This document shows positions 36,512 through 45,884 of a stretch of DNA of 64,000 bases, one piece after another. Numbering within the stretch: the stretch's first letter is position 1; each line of letters begins with the position of its first letter. Made by a program: the position numbers and the translations under genes. The stretch spans positions 2,418,001-2,482,000 of the forward strand of contig JMMB01000007.1 in the NCBI GenBank assembly GCA_000686145.1, read 5' to 3'. A model generated the notes under the pieces. It did no database searches and was not told where the DNA came from. It worked only from the letters and a program-made list of their open reading frames with translations. This DNA is from Peptostreptococcaceae bacterium VA2 (GTDB lineage: Bacteria > Bacillota > Clostridia > Peptostreptococcales > Peptostreptococcaceae).

Positions 36512-36904
36512 TTAAATTCTAGACTTTAAATCTTCTATACTTAATTTAATCGGATTTATATAGTCCAAATTTAGTGATATATATATCCTCTCTTTATTTA
36601 TATCAACTACTTTTGCTATAACTTTTTTAACTTTAAATACATTTTTAGCTACCTGACACGAGGTTATATTTACACTATCATTTTGAGTTAGTGCTAAAAA
36701 CATATCTGCGTGTTCTATACCCGCTTCTTTTAATATGTCTATATCATATTCAATGCCTAATATCCTTGTCGCGTTTAACCCACTTCCAAGAGAATCTAGT
36801 TTATCTTTATCCCTGTCTATTATTACTAAGTCATTCCCCTCATCTATAAGTTCTTGTGCTAGAGTTGAACCAATTCTTCCACATCCAGCTATTATGATAT
36901 ACAT
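36512..36904 (-). CDS. Single-domain TrkA-N (RCK) protein
   Basis: I place the start at ATG 36904 (MYIIIAGCGRIG), eight bases after GGGAG; a GTG three codons upstream overlaps that ribosome site. The 130-residue product is one Rossmann domain (GCGRIGS, VIIDRDKDKL, GIEYDIDILKEAGI) ending cleanly at a stop after SIEDLKSRI, with no TrkA_C domain. It may pair with the full-length TrkA next door in a mixed ring. First gene of the trk operon. Confidence 0.8.
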   Translation of the reverse strand: MYIIIAGCGRIGSTLAQELIDEGNDLVIIDRDKDKLDSLGSGLNATRILGIEYDIDILKEAGIEHADMFLALTQNDSVNITSCQVAKNVFKVKKVIAKVVDINKERIYISLNLDYINPIKLSIEDLKSRI

Positions 36905-37082
36905 ATATTTCACTCCCTAAATTTATATTTACTTTGAATTGTATTACTTTTTCATGTGACTTGTGTGTAAAATTTATGTTAAAAATATTATAAGAATATT
37001 TTTAATTTTTAAAAACAGTTCAACATTGAAATATCCGATTATTAAACTTGCATATATCGTTTAATTTATATCTTAACAAAGT

Positions 37083-37132
37083 AAAAACACACTAAAAAAA
37101 GCGTAAATTTCTACGCTTTTTAGTGTGTTTTC
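37083..37132 (-). terminator. Terminator of the YdcF-like gene
   Basis: AAAACACACTAAAA..GCGTA pairs with TACGC..TTTTAGTGTGTTTT, a ~20-bp stem with a 2-nt bulge that includes the stop codon; a run of U follows on the minus strand. Confidence 0.8.
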
Positions 37133-37896
37133 ACTTTATATAAATTTGATTTTATAACGTCTATGACTATAGTTGGATATTCTCTTAAAATATAATTAAC
37201 CCTAATTTTAAAAGGAGTATATGATGATAGTCCTTCATTTTTAACATCTAAAATATTCGCTATGAGCATCGACCTATAAAGATGAAATTCACTGGTTACT
37301 ATTAAAACTTTTTTATCTTCATCATTTCTATTTTTCAAAATTTCTTTACTAAATATTATATTTTCTAAAGTTGTTGTAGCTTTATCTTCTTTAATAATTT
37401 GATTTGGATTTACACCTTTTTCTACAAGGTATCTATACATTGCCTCAGCTTCAGATGTAATTTCATCTTTTCCTTGACCACCTGATACTATAATATCTAC
37501 ACTTTTATTTAATTCATAGTATTTAAGCGCTTCATCTAATCTAGATTTTAAAGTTTCACCTACTTTATATCCATCAATTCCTGCACCTAAAACAATCATA
37601 TAATCTAATTTTTCTATGTATTTTACTTCTTTAAATTGATTGATGTTAAATATAATAATTCCTTCAATTAAAAAAAATGATATTACAAATACAATTACTA
37701 AATTTCTATATATTTTACATAATATATTAAGCCATCTTTCATTTTTTCTATAAGCAATTTTATTTAAGCTTATATCTATGTATATTATCCATAATGTAGA
37801 TACTATAAATAAATCACTAAAGCTAATTCCATTTATACTTAGTACAAATATACTAAAAAAGATAACTCCTATTAACTCAATTTTTTTCAAATTCAT
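37120..37896 (-). CDS. YdcF/SanA-like DUF218 membrane protein
   Basis: The 258-residue protein has three N-terminal hydrophobic helices (to ~residue 90) and a DUF218 domain: YMIVLGAGIDGYKVGETLKSRLDEALKYY, IIVSGGQGKDEITSEAEAMYRYL, EDKATTTLENIIFSKEIL and VLIVTSEFHLYRS. These are the conserved signatures of ElyC/SanA/YdcF proteins linked to envelope integrity. The precise reaction is not known. It follows the ywbE gene by 6 nt, so they are cotranscribed. Confidence 0.85.
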   Translation of the reverse strand: MNLKKIELIGVIFFSIFVLSINGISFSDLFIVSTLWIIYIDISLNKIAYRKNERWLNILCKIYRNLVIVFVISFFLIEGIIIFNINQFKEVKYIEKLDYMIVLGAGIDGYKVGETLKSRLDEALKYYELNKSVDIIVSGGQGKDEITSEAEAMYRYLVEKGVNPNQIIKEDKATTTLENIIFSKEILKNRNDEDKKVLIVTSEFHLYRSMLIANILDVKNEGLSSYTPFKIRVNYILREYPTIVIDVIKSNLYKVKTH

Positions 37897-37902
37897 TTTA
37901 AT

Positions 37903-38094
37903 CTACTTTATCTCCTTAACTCTTCCGACAATTCCACTTTCAAGCATTACTTTTATACCGTGATGGTGGTTAGGAGAATTTGTAAGTATTCTTGATACTA
38001 TACCTTCAGTTAATTTACCACTACGTTGGTCTTGTTTTTGAACTACTAAAACCTTAGATCCTATTTTAATATCATTTCTTTTAGTTCCATCCAT
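37903..38094 (-). CDS. ywbE: YwbE family small protein
   Basis: The 63-residue protein MDGTKRNDIKIGSKVLVVQK..RSGKLTEGIVSRILTNSPNHHHGIKVML is a complete member of the YwbE/DUF2196 family, recognisable by the NSxxHxHGIKV core. The fold resembles a small beta-barrel. Function unknown; it heads a two-gene unit with the YdcF-like gene. ATG follows CGAGGT. Confidence 0.88.
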   Translation of the reverse strand: MDGTKRNDIKIGSKVLVVQKQDQRSGKLTEGIVSRILTNSPNHHHGIKVMLESGIVGRVKEIK

Positions 38095-38275
38095 ATTTTA
38101 TTACCTCGATTTTCTATATTTTAAAATTCACCTTTAGTTTAACACGTTTTCTTGTATATGTTAATTAAAGTTCTTCATAATATATAAAAATTGCATCTTA
38201 AGAATCCCATCTTGTATATTACACGATATTTTATAATTTATTAAAGTATATTTATTTTCACTTTATTTATAATAA

Positions 38276-38556
38276 TTAACAATCCTGTCCTTTCTCACAG
38301 CATTCATCACAGTCTGAAGTAATCGGTTATAGCTTCATTTACTTTTTCTATTGCATCTGCTAAGTCACTTTGAGCAGCTAGTAAATCATTAGCTAATTTT
38401 GCTAATTGAGTACCTATATTTTTATTAGCTAGTCCTTGATTAATTTAAAGTATCCTCTAATTTTTCATTCTTGTGTTCAAGTTCTTCTATAAGGTCGTAA
38501 GTCTTTTCTATATAACAATCACATTTTTTATAATCCTTTTTAGAGTTTAGCCTCTA
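38276..38556 (-). pseudogene. Frameshifted remnant of a small cysteine-tailed coiled-coil protein
   Basis: Three stop-free pieces in different frames line up on the minus strand: KKCDCYIEKTYDLIEELEHK..EKLEDTLN, then NQGLANKNIGTQLAKLANDL..AQSDLADAIEKVNEAITDY, then SDCDECCEKGQDC with its own TAA (38276-38278). At least two indels separate them (near 38445 and 38325). The intact ancestor would be roughly 90 residues, helical with a Cys-rich tail; I do not recognise the family. No start codon is preserved with confidence. Confidence 0.55.
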
Positions 38557-38618
38557 TACTGCAAAATATGCAAATTATTATTATATATTTACATTTTTTT
38601 ACTTTTTATTTCAATAAA

Positions 38619-38659
38619 AAATAGCCAGTCTAATTTTTTATAAATTAGACTGGCTATTT
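38619..38659 (-). terminator. Terminator of the first HAD phosphatase gene
   Basis: An 18-bp perfect stem (38619-38636 with 38642-38659) is followed on the minus strand by a U-tract. Confidence 0.85.
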
Positions 38660-38668
38660 AAAAATATA

Positions 38669-39463
38669 TTATTTCAAAATTATTTCTAGACAATTATGAA
38701 ACTCATCTACTATGTTATTAACATGTGGCTTTAGTTCTTCTTCTACAGAACTAAACGTATATGAGTTTTTATATTTCTCAAACATACTTAAATCATTCCA
38801 TGAATCGCCTATAACAAATACATCTTCTTCTTTAACACCATAAGTATTCAGTACTTTTGAAATTCCATCTGCTTTAGATGCGTTTTTAGGAACGATGTCT
38901 ATAAAATATTTATTTCTATATACACTTACCACATCTGAAAATTTATTTTCTATTTCATCAATTTTTATTTTTGTTTTTTCTATACTTTGGTCTTTTATAT
39001 CTATTCCTATAATATTAGCACTATATTTATTTTTATAAAAGTCTTCTTCTTTTATCCTTATTATACTCATTTTTTCATCAATACTAGCAGCACTAAGCAT
39101 AGGGTGATTATTATATCCATCTATTATATATAAATTTTCACTGTCTGCAAAATAAAAATTATATTGTGTGTTATCTTTTGAGCATTCAAAAACTTGCTTT
39201 ATAACTTCATCATTTATTAACTTATTATATATTACATTAAGGTCTTTATCTAATACTACTGCACCATTGCAAAGTATATAACCATCTACCTCTATATCGT
39301 ACTCTTGGAATAAATGCTTTATTCCCCCAAAGTTTCGCCCTGTGCATAATAAAAAAGCGTGACCATTTTCTCTAAAAGTTTTTATATATTCTATGCTTTT
39401 TTCATGGATGCTATCATTTATATACAGAGTTCCATCTATATCTGATGCCAGTAATTTTTTCAT
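38669..39463 (-). CDS. Cof-type HAD phosphatase
   Basis: The 264-residue protein has HAD motif I DIDGTLY (nucleophile Asp8), motif II CTGRN, motif III lysine near KADGISKVL and motif IV VIGDSWNDLSMFE, with a C2B cap between. It belongs to the Cof/YkrA-type hydrolases acting on sugar phosphates or cofactors such as flavins and PLP; the substrate cannot be told. ATG follows AAGGAG. Located 35 nt downstream of the PAS kinase gene end, so possibly cotranscribed with it. Confidence 0.85.
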   Translation of the reverse strand: MKKLLASDIDGTLYINDSIHEKSIEYIKTFRENGHAFLLCTGRNFGGIKHLFQEYDIEVDGYILCNGAVVLDKDLNVIYNKLINDEVIKQVFECSKDNTQYNFYFADSENLYIIDGYNNHPMLSAASIDEKMSIIRIKEEDFYKNKYSANIIGIDIKDQSIEKTKIKIDEIENKFSDVVSVYRNKYFIDIVPKNASKADGISKVLNTYGVKEEDVFVIGDSWNDLSMFEKYKNSYTFSSVEEELKPHVNNIVDEFHNCLEIILK

Positions 39464-39498
39464 GTTTAGCTCCTTTATAATTATTGTAAATTTATTTT

Positions 39499-41898
39499 TT
39501 ATAAGTTATATATGTCTGCAAATTCCACATTACATTTTTCTATTTGAGTATGCTTTGGTTCCCTCTGTTCAACAATATTTTCGTCATTTTGTATTCGTAA
39601 AATAGGAAGTTTAAATATAAATTCTGACCCTTTTCCAACTTCACTTTTTACATCTATACTACCACCATGCATCTCTATAAGTGATTTTACTAAAGACAAA
39701 CCAATTCCGCTACCCTCACATCTTTTAGTTAATGTGCTATTAACTTGTCCAAATCTATCAAAGATTATATCAAGCTTATTATTAGGCATTCCAGCCCCAT
39801 TATCTTTTACAGATACTATTATATTTTTGTTGTCTGATTTTAAGTCAACACTTATTATTCCATCTTCATCTGTATATTTTATAGCATTTGATAAAAGATT
39901 TAGCATAATTCTTTCTATCTTGTCTGGATCACAAGCTATAAATTCTTCTTCTATGTCAGTATCAAAAATAAGATTTATATTTTTATCCTCTACATAATTT
40001 ACTACTGAAAGAGTTATATCCTCAATTATACTAACTATATTATTATTTGAAAGTTGTAGTTTATAATATCCAGTATCAATTCTACTCATGTCAATTAAGT
40101 TATTTACAAGTCTTAGCAATCTATATGAATTTTGTTTTATGGTACCTGAGCATCTTTTAAGTTTCTCTATTGTTATATTATCATTTTGTATATTCTGATT
40201 TAATAATTGCATAGATCCAAGTATAATATTTAAAGGTGTTTTAAATTCATGAGAAATATTTGCAAAAAATTCATTTTTTATACTTTCTAGATGAATAGCT
40301 TTTTCTAATTCATTTTTTTGTTCTTCCATCTTTTTCTCTTCGGTAATATCCTTACCTGTAATAATAAAATGATTATGCTCTCTTATATATTTACTAGTCC
40401 AATCTATCCATACATAGTTGTTATTTTTACATAAACATCTCATTTTTATATTTTGTTTACATTTTGGAATTTCATCCTTAAAAATGATATTTAAAACAAT
40501 TAACATGTCATCTTTATGTATTATTTTACTGCAATGCATAGATAATAACTCTACTTCACTCCATCCTAAAACTTCAGTCCATTTTGGATTTACTTTTTTA
40601 AGATATCCATCCAAATTTACTATACCCATAATATCAGCTGCTGTACTTAAAAATAATTCTAGTGTGTTTTCTGTATTACTTCTTTTTTTGTTTTCTATCT
40701 TCACTTGCTCACAAAGTCTATGATTTTTTATTAATACAGCTATCTGGCTGCAAGATGACTTTATAAAATCATCTTGATTAAATTTTGGTTTATTTACGCT
40801 TTTATATGATATACATAGTAAACCTAAAAATTCATCTTTAAATTTTATATTATAGGTTCCTAAATATTTTATATCTTTATCTACTGTACCTGTATAATTT
40901 TTCATTTGCTCTACTTCATTTATTGCTCTTATTCCTTCACTTTCCTTTTTAAAAAGCTTTTTTTCTTCTTCATTGTTTATTTTCACACAGTATAAATCTT
41001 TAAAGCTATCTTCAGAGCAACCAATTTCTAAATATCGCTTAAGTTCTTTTTTTATTGGATTATAACTTATAATACATAGACTGTCTGCATTTAAGTGTCT
41101 CAAGAAATCATCACATATACTATTTAACAATTCTTGTATATTTTTATAATCATTTTTGGTACTTATTATATCATTCATGTTATTTAACTTATCATAATTA
41201 TTTTGTAGTTCTTTTTCAATTTTCTTTTTTAATGTAATATCTCTGTTTATTCCTATGATATACTTAACCTCTTGTTTTTCATCTAGTACTGGTGCTTTAT
41301 ATGTTTCAAATAGCCTTCTATGACCATCCTGGCTGTTTTTATCTTGAAATAGCCTACCTTCTTTACGTTCTATTATGTCTTTATCTGTTTTTACATAAGT
41401 TTTATGCTCATCTTCTATCCAAATATCTTTATCATAACTTCCTATTATATTTTCTTTATCTTTTTGAAGTAAATTAGCAAGACTTTTATTGGCATATAAA
41501 TATTTTCCATTTATATCTTTAATCCATGCATTCATTTGAATACTATCTAGTAATGTTTCTAAATCCTCTACATTATATAGATTTTGATTTATCTCTTCAC
41601 CTATTATGAATAATGCTTCTTCTCCCTTGTACTCGCTCATTGCTACTTCACATGTTAAAGATAATATATTTTTATACTTTGAATTTAGGTTTACTATAAT
41701 ATCAATATCTTCTGTAATATTTAATATTTGTTTTATAATTTCATCTTGATTATATATAACTTTATTTATATTTGAATTATATAATTCAAACTGACTATAT
41801 CCCAATTTTGACATTAGTTTATCATTACATAATTTTATATTCCCTTGTTTATCTACAATTAAAATATATTTATTAAATTTATTAAATATTTTTTCCAT
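39499..41898 (-). CDS. Orphan cytoplasmic PAS/GAF sensor histidine kinase
   Basis: I start at ATG 41898 (MEKIFNKFNKY), behind GGGGGA, giving 799 residues. Domains in order: PAS (~8-100), PAS (~115-225, KYIIGINRDITLKK), GAF-like (~245-395), PAS (~415-520, FIITGKDITEEK), HisKA with the phospho-accepting His in FFANISHEFKTPL (~550) and HATPase (NAIKYTDEDG, DNGAGMP, EGSGIGLSLVK). No membrane helix is seen, so it senses a cytosolic signal. No response regulator adjoins it; orphan kinases of this design often feed Spo0A in clostridia, which here is only inference. Confidence 0.85.
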   Translation of the reverse strand: MEKIFNKFNKYILIVDKQGNIKLCNDKLMSKLGYSQFELYNSNINKVIYNQDEIIKQILNITEDIDIIVNLNSKYKNILSLTCEVAMSEYKGEEALFIIGEEINQNLYNVEDLETLLDSIQMNAWIKDINGKYLYANKSLANLLQKDKENIIGSYDKDIWIEDEHKTYVKTDKDIIERKEGRLFQDKNSQDGHRRLFETYKAPVLDEKQEVKYIIGINRDITLKKKIEKELQNNYDKLNNMNDIISTKNDYKNIQELLNSICDDFLRHLNADSLCIISYNPIKKELKRYLEIGCSEDSFKDLYCVKINNEEEKKLFKKESEGIRAINEVEQMKNYTGTVDKDIKYLGTYNIKFKDEFLGLLCISYKSVNKPKFNQDDFIKSSCSQIAVLIKNHRLCEQVKIENKKRSNTENTLELFLSTAADIMGIVNLDGYLKKVNPKWTEVLGWSEVELLSMHCSKIIHKDDMLIVLNIIFKDEIPKCKQNIKMRCLCKNNNYVWIDWTSKYIREHNHFIITGKDITEEKKMEEQKNELEKAIHLESIKNEFFANISHEFKTPLNIILGSMQLLNQNIQNDNITIEKLKRCSGTIKQNSYRLLRLVNNLIDMSRIDTGYYKLQLSNNNIVSIIEDITLSVVNYVEDKNINLIFDTDIEEEFIACDPDKIERIMLNLLSNAIKYTDEDGIISVDLKSDNKNIIVSVKDNGAGMPNNKLDIIFDRFGQVNSTLTKRCEGSGIGLSLVKSLIEMHGGSIDVKSEVGKGSEFIFKLPILRIQNDENIVEQREPKHTQIEKCNVEFADIYNL

Positions 41899-42023
41899 GA
41901 TAATGTCCCCCAACATATAATAACAACGTTTACCCTTTAATTATACATAGTTTTTAGTCAAATTTAAATAATATTTTCTTGTCTGACTTTACTCATCACA
42001 TTAATTTATTTATAAATAATATA

Positions 42024-42070
42024 AAAACTACTCAATACTATGTTTTAATTTATAGTAATTAAGTAGTTTT
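42024..42070 (-). terminator. Terminator of the second HAD phosphatase gene
   Basis: AAAACTACTCAATACTAT pairs with ATAGTAATTAAGTAGTTTT apart from one or two bases, near the end of the gene; an A-run precedes the left arm and gives U residues on the minus strand. Confidence 0.65.
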
Positions 42071-42087
42071 TTAGGTTTAATATTTAT

Positions 42088-42870
42088 TTAAAATAAATGA
42101 CTTTTTATAGCTTCAACTACTCCATTTTCATCATTACTCTTAGCTGTAAATCGTGCTACTTTTTTCAAATCCTCATGAGCATTTTCCATAGCATAACTGT
42201 GATATGCTACTTCCATCATTTCTAAATCATTTAAATAATCTCCAAACACCATAGTCTCATCAAAAGTTATACCAAGTTTTTCTTGCAATGCTTTAATTGC
42301 TACACCTTTGTTAGCACCTTTTGCTGTAATATCTAGCCAAATCTCACCAGACACAGTAACTTGTAACGTTTCTCTATAGTCATTATAATAAGAATTACTA
42401 TTATTTTGTGAACCAGAGAAATCGCATATAGTAACTTTTAGTATATCATCTTCAACTTCATTAATATCTTCAACTATTTCATATCTTTCATAATATTTTT
42501 GTACTTCTTTTACAAAATCAACATTATCATTTTCTATATATGCAGCTTTTTTACCACATAAGATAACATTGGCATTATCTATCTTTCTTCCAATTTCAAT
42601 AAGTTCAATTGCTACGTTTTTATCTAGCGCATTTATAAATAACTCTTCTCCTTTATAAACTACAAATGTTCCGTTTTCTGCTATAAACATCATTCTATCT
42701 TTTATAGCTTCAAACCTCTTAGCGAGGTTAAAATATTGTCTTCCACTCGCTGCTGCAAATGTTATATTTTTGTTTTCTAGCTTTTCAAATATTTCAAAAA
42801 ATTCCTCATGTATTTCATTGTGTTTATTTAAAAGAGTCCCATCCATATCTGTTGCTATAAATTTTATCAT
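42088..42870 (-). CDS. Cof-type HAD phosphatase (second copy)
   Basis: The 260-residue protein shows motif I TDMDGTLLNKHNEI (Asp8), motif II AASGRQYFN, motif III KGANKGVAIKAL and motif IV VFGDYLNDLEMMEVA. It is only moderately similar to the first HAD protein in this window, so it is a family member and not a recent duplicate. Start ATG follows GGGGGATACTTAG. It is 30 nt downstream of the dCMP deaminase gene and may be cotranscribed with it. Confidence 0.86.
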   Translation of the reverse strand: MIKFIATDMDGTLLNKHNEIHEEFFEIFEKLENKNITFAAASGRQYFNLAKRFEAIKDRMMFIAENGTFVVYKGEELFINALDKNVAIELIEIGRKIDNANVILCGKKAAYIENDNVDFVKEVQKYYERYEIVEDINEVEDDILKVTICDFSGSQNNSNSYYNDYRETLQVTVSGEIWLDITAKGANKGVAIKALQEKLGITFDETMVFGDYLNDLEMMEVAYHSYAMENAHEDLKKVARFTAKSNDENGVVEAIKSHLF

Positions 42871-42899
42871 CTAAGTATCCCCCATAGTTGTATTTTTCA

Positions 42900-43424
42900 C
42901 TATATAGTATTTATGTCTAAAGATAATTCTATTTTTTTAACTTGTGGATTTAGCTGAGTTAATTTAACCCCAGCTGCACTGAACATTCTCTTAGATGCTT
43001 TAACTGCATCTGTCTGTGAATATTTATCTGATAAAAAAATAACTTCTCTTATTCCAGATTGAATAATAGCTTTACAGCATTCATTACATGGGAATAAAGC
43101 AACATATAACTTAGACCCGTGTAGTGATTTCCCCCTAGCATTTAAAATTGCATTTAATTCTGCATGAACTACAAATGGATACTTAGTTTCTAATAAGTCT
43201 CCTTTATTATCCCATGGAAATTCATCATCAGAACAACCAATAGGAAGTCCATTGTAACCAACACTTAAAATAGTGTTGCTGTTTGATCCATCTGTGCACT
43301 TTGCGCTTACTATGCAAGCTCCAACTTGGGTACTCGGATCTTTACTTCTTTTACCAGCTAATAAAGCAATACCCATAAAGTAATCATCCCAGCTTATATA
43401 ATCTTCTCTTTTGCTCATATCCAT
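42900..43424 (-). CDS. dCMP deaminase (ComEB-like)
   Basis: I start at ATG 43424 (MDMSKREDYISWDDYF), six bases after GGGAGGA, giving 174 residues. The zinc site is clear: HAELNAILNARG with the catalytic Glu, then PCNECCKAIIQSGI. The N-terminal ISWDDYFMGIALLAGKRSKDPSTQVGA is typical of deoxycytidylate deaminases, which turn dCMP into dUMP for thymidylate synthesis. ComEB is the competence-locus name of the same family; no com genes are here. Confidence 0.9.
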   Translation of the reverse strand: MDMSKREDYISWDDYFMGIALLAGKRSKDPSTQVGACIVSAKCTDGSNSNTILSVGYNGLPIGCSDDEFPWDNKGDLLETKYPFVVHAELNAILNARGKSLHGSKLYVALFPCNECCKAIIQSGIREVIFLSDKYSQTDAVKASKRMFSAAGVKLTQLNPQVKKIELSLDINTI

Positions 43425-43508
43425 GTTTCCTCCCATAGCTGTTATTTTCTATGTTTTCAATTATCATTAATGCTATTATAACATCTGTTAATCTTACTAT
43501 CAAAAAAA

Positions 43509-43551
43509 ATTACCGATAAGATATATATTAATATATATCTTATCGGTAATT
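43509..43551 (-). terminator. Terminator of the two-component kinase gene
   Basis: A 20-bp perfect stem (43509-43528 with 43532-43551) is followed on the minus strand by a U-tract (A-run 43502-43509). Confidence 0.85.
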
Positions 43552-43573
43552 AATAAATTAAGTTTTTCTCTGT

Positions 43574-45637
43574 TTATTTTGTTATCCTTTTAAATTCTAA
43601 CGTTGCCTTAAATAAATCTCCATCAATCTCAACGTCAAACCTACCACCTTGGATTTTAACTAAGTCCTTCGCAATAGCAAGGCCTAATCCACTACCTTCC
43701 GTATTTCTAGATTCATCAGACCTTTTAAACCTTTCAGTTATTTCGTCTACGTCAAAATTAAGTTCATAAGATGATATGTTTTTCATAGTAATTTTTATAT
43801 TTTCATTATTTTCAACTAAATCTATATATACCCTAGTGTTGTGTAGAGAATATTTTGCTATATTAGATAAAAGATTTTCAAATACTCTATACATTCTTCT
43901 TCCATCAGCATATATATACACTTTATCATCTAGCATATTTAATTTTAAATCTAAATTTGCCTTGCCTAATTTTTCTTCCATTTCGCCTATGCTTTGTCTT
44001 AATAGTTGCTTTATGTCTAATTTTTCCATATTTAATTCAATATTACCACTACTAGCTTTACTAGCTTCAAATAAATCTTCTATTAAAGCTTTTAGTCTCT
44101 TACCTTTAGCTTCTAATACATTTACATATTCATTTATATATTGTGGTTGGATATTTTCTTCTTTTTTAATAAGTTCTACATAATTTATTATAGAAGTTAA
44201 AGGTGTTTTTAAATCATGACTTACATTAGTTATAAGTTCTGATTTCATTCTTTCACTTCTTAATTGGCTATCTATTGATTTTTCTAGTCCATCTCCGATA
44301 TTGTTTATATTTTCTGCAAGAACTGTAAAATTATCATAGCCATTTGTATCGATCTTATAATTTAATTCCCCATTTTTTATTTTTTCTGTTCCATCCATTA
44401 TTTTAGATAAGTAAGTTAATTGTTTAACTATGTACCATGTAAATATTCCCATAGCTATAAATGGAGTTATTACAAAAATAATTCCTCCCGCGTATAAAAT
44501 CGAATCTATAAATAATCCTAAAATTATACTGCAAACACTAAACAATACAGATAATACTATTACCCTTTTTATTAATGGTATTTTCTTAGATGAAATTAAC
44601 ACCGTTTCCACATTCTTTTTAATTACCTTATATATTTTATTTAATAATTTATATATTTTATATAGTATAGTATTTTTTAACAAATCTAATTTACTATCAA
44701 AACTAAATAATACTTTTACAAATAGATGTATAATAAATATAAATATTAAATTGCCAATAATAGCAAGTGACATCATACCTACATAAGCATACATATTACC
44801 GTATTCATTATAATACCCCGAGAATGAAACAAGCATATAATAAATGCCTCCAACAAATATACCCATCAACCATAATTCTAGTGGTATTTTCTTTGAAATT
44901 TTAAGTATTATTCCCTCTTTATTCGGAGTGTTTTTCTTACAAAGTTTATAAGAAAATATTGATATTAAAAATACTGCTAAACTTGTAATAACTATCGCTA
45001 TAAGACTTTCTACAACTTTTGTTGCTTGTGTGTAAGAATTATAAAAATTATATATATTATCATTGTATTTAAATTCGTTAGGATTAGGTAATGATATATA
45101 TATTTCCATATTTTCTATATCTATAGCATTTAATAACTTATATTCTATGTCAGATTTATTTTTTACTACTTTTCCATTTATATCTTTACTATATGATTTA
45201 TCCATTGGTGTTTTATGTATTTCTATATCAAGATATTCATCTATATTTTTCTTATATTCTTCTACTGTTTTATATTTTGTATTGCTATAATAGCTATTAT
45301 CTTCAGAATTGATTGCTAAAAATTTCATATTTTTATAAGAATTATTTATTTCATTCTTTGATTGTTTTTTAATATCTTCAATTTCTTTTTTAGATTCACC
45401 TCTATTACTTACACTATCAGATAATAAATAAGATATTGGCCTAAGCATACTAAATTCAAATTCATTACTTTTATAAAAGTCTTTTTCTAATATTTTTTTA
45501 TCTTCGTGCATATAACTTGTCCATAGCCCTTGGTGTTCTCCATATAGTGTTAATGTAGCAGGAATTACTACTAACAAAACAGCTAATGAAGCCATAGACA
45601 ATGTTAAAAGTATATTTTTTATTTTATTACTATTCAT
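43574..45637 (-). CDS. Membrane sensor histidine kinase of an OmpR-type two-component system
   Basis: The 687-residue kinase has a signal-anchor helix (~8-30), a large extracellular region to ~205, several further helices (~205-410), a HAMP-like linker, HisKA with the His in LITNVSHDLKTPLTSIINY (~475), and HATPase motifs NLLSNIAKYS and EGSGLGLAIAKDL. It resembles VanS/multi-TM kinases of clostridia that respond to envelope stress. The response regulator lies just upstream with a small membrane protein between them. Confidence 0.87.
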   Translation of the reverse strand: MNSNKIKNILLTLSMASLAVLLVVIPATLTLYGEHQGLWTSYMHEDKKILEKDFYKSNEFEFSMLRPISYLLSDSVSNRGESKKEIEDIKKQSKNEINNSYKNMKFLAINSEDNSYYSNTKYKTVEEYKKNIDEYLDIEIHKTPMDKSYSKDINGKVVKNKSDIEYKLLNAIDIENMEIYISLPNPNEFKYNDNIYNFYNSYTQATKVVESLIAIVITSLAVFLISIFSYKLCKKNTPNKEGIILKISKKIPLELWLMGIFVGGIYYMLVSFSGYYNEYGNMYAYVGMMSLAIIGNLIFIFIIHLFVKVLFSFDSKLDLLKNTILYKIYKLLNKIYKVIKKNVETVLISSKKIPLIKRVIVLSVLFSVCSIILGLFIDSILYAGGIIFVITPFIAMGIFTWYIVKQLTYLSKIMDGTEKIKNGELNYKIDTNGYDNFTVLAENINNIGDGLEKSIDSQLRSERMKSELITNVSHDLKTPLTSIINYVELIKKEENIQPQYINEYVNVLEAKGKRLKALIEDLFEASKASSGNIELNMEKLDIKQLLRQSIGEMEEKLGKANLDLKLNMLDDKVYIYADGRRMYRVFENLLSNIAKYSLHNTRVYIDLVENNENIKITMKNISSYELNFDVDEITERFKRSDESRNTEGSGLGLAIAKDLVKIQGGRFDVEIDGDLFKATLEFKRITK

Positions 45638-45665
45638 ACAACTCCCTCTTCTCTTTATAAATCAC

Positions 45666-45884
45666 TTATAATATAAGTAATTTTCTCATTATTTTATACA
45701 TGACAAAATTTATTATGAATATACTTACTAATGTCAACAATAAATTATGAGCAAAAAACTTAAAACATAATAAAACTCCAGCAACTTGAGATACCATAAA
45801 TATAGCTAAAATTAACACCAAATTAAAAATCAGACTTTTTTCCTTTATGAGCTTTCCACTATAATTTTTCAACTTTGTAGCCAA
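45666..45884 (-). CDS. Small membrane protein between regulator and kinase
   Basis: The frame of up to 72 residues begins at a TTG inside the 3' end of the regulator gene (26-nt overlap) and contains two hydrophobic helices (FNLVLILAIFMVSQVAGVLLCF and LLLTLVSIFIINFVMYKI). The start is uncertain: GGGGAG abuts the first TTG, and a TTG five codons later has better spacing. The kinase begins 28 nt downstream. It may be a sensor accessory subunit; no family recognised. Confidence 0.55.
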   Translation of the reverse strand: MATKLKNYSGKLIKEKSLIFNLVLILAIFMVSQVAGVLLCFKFFAHNLLLTLVSIFIINFVMYKIMRKLLIL

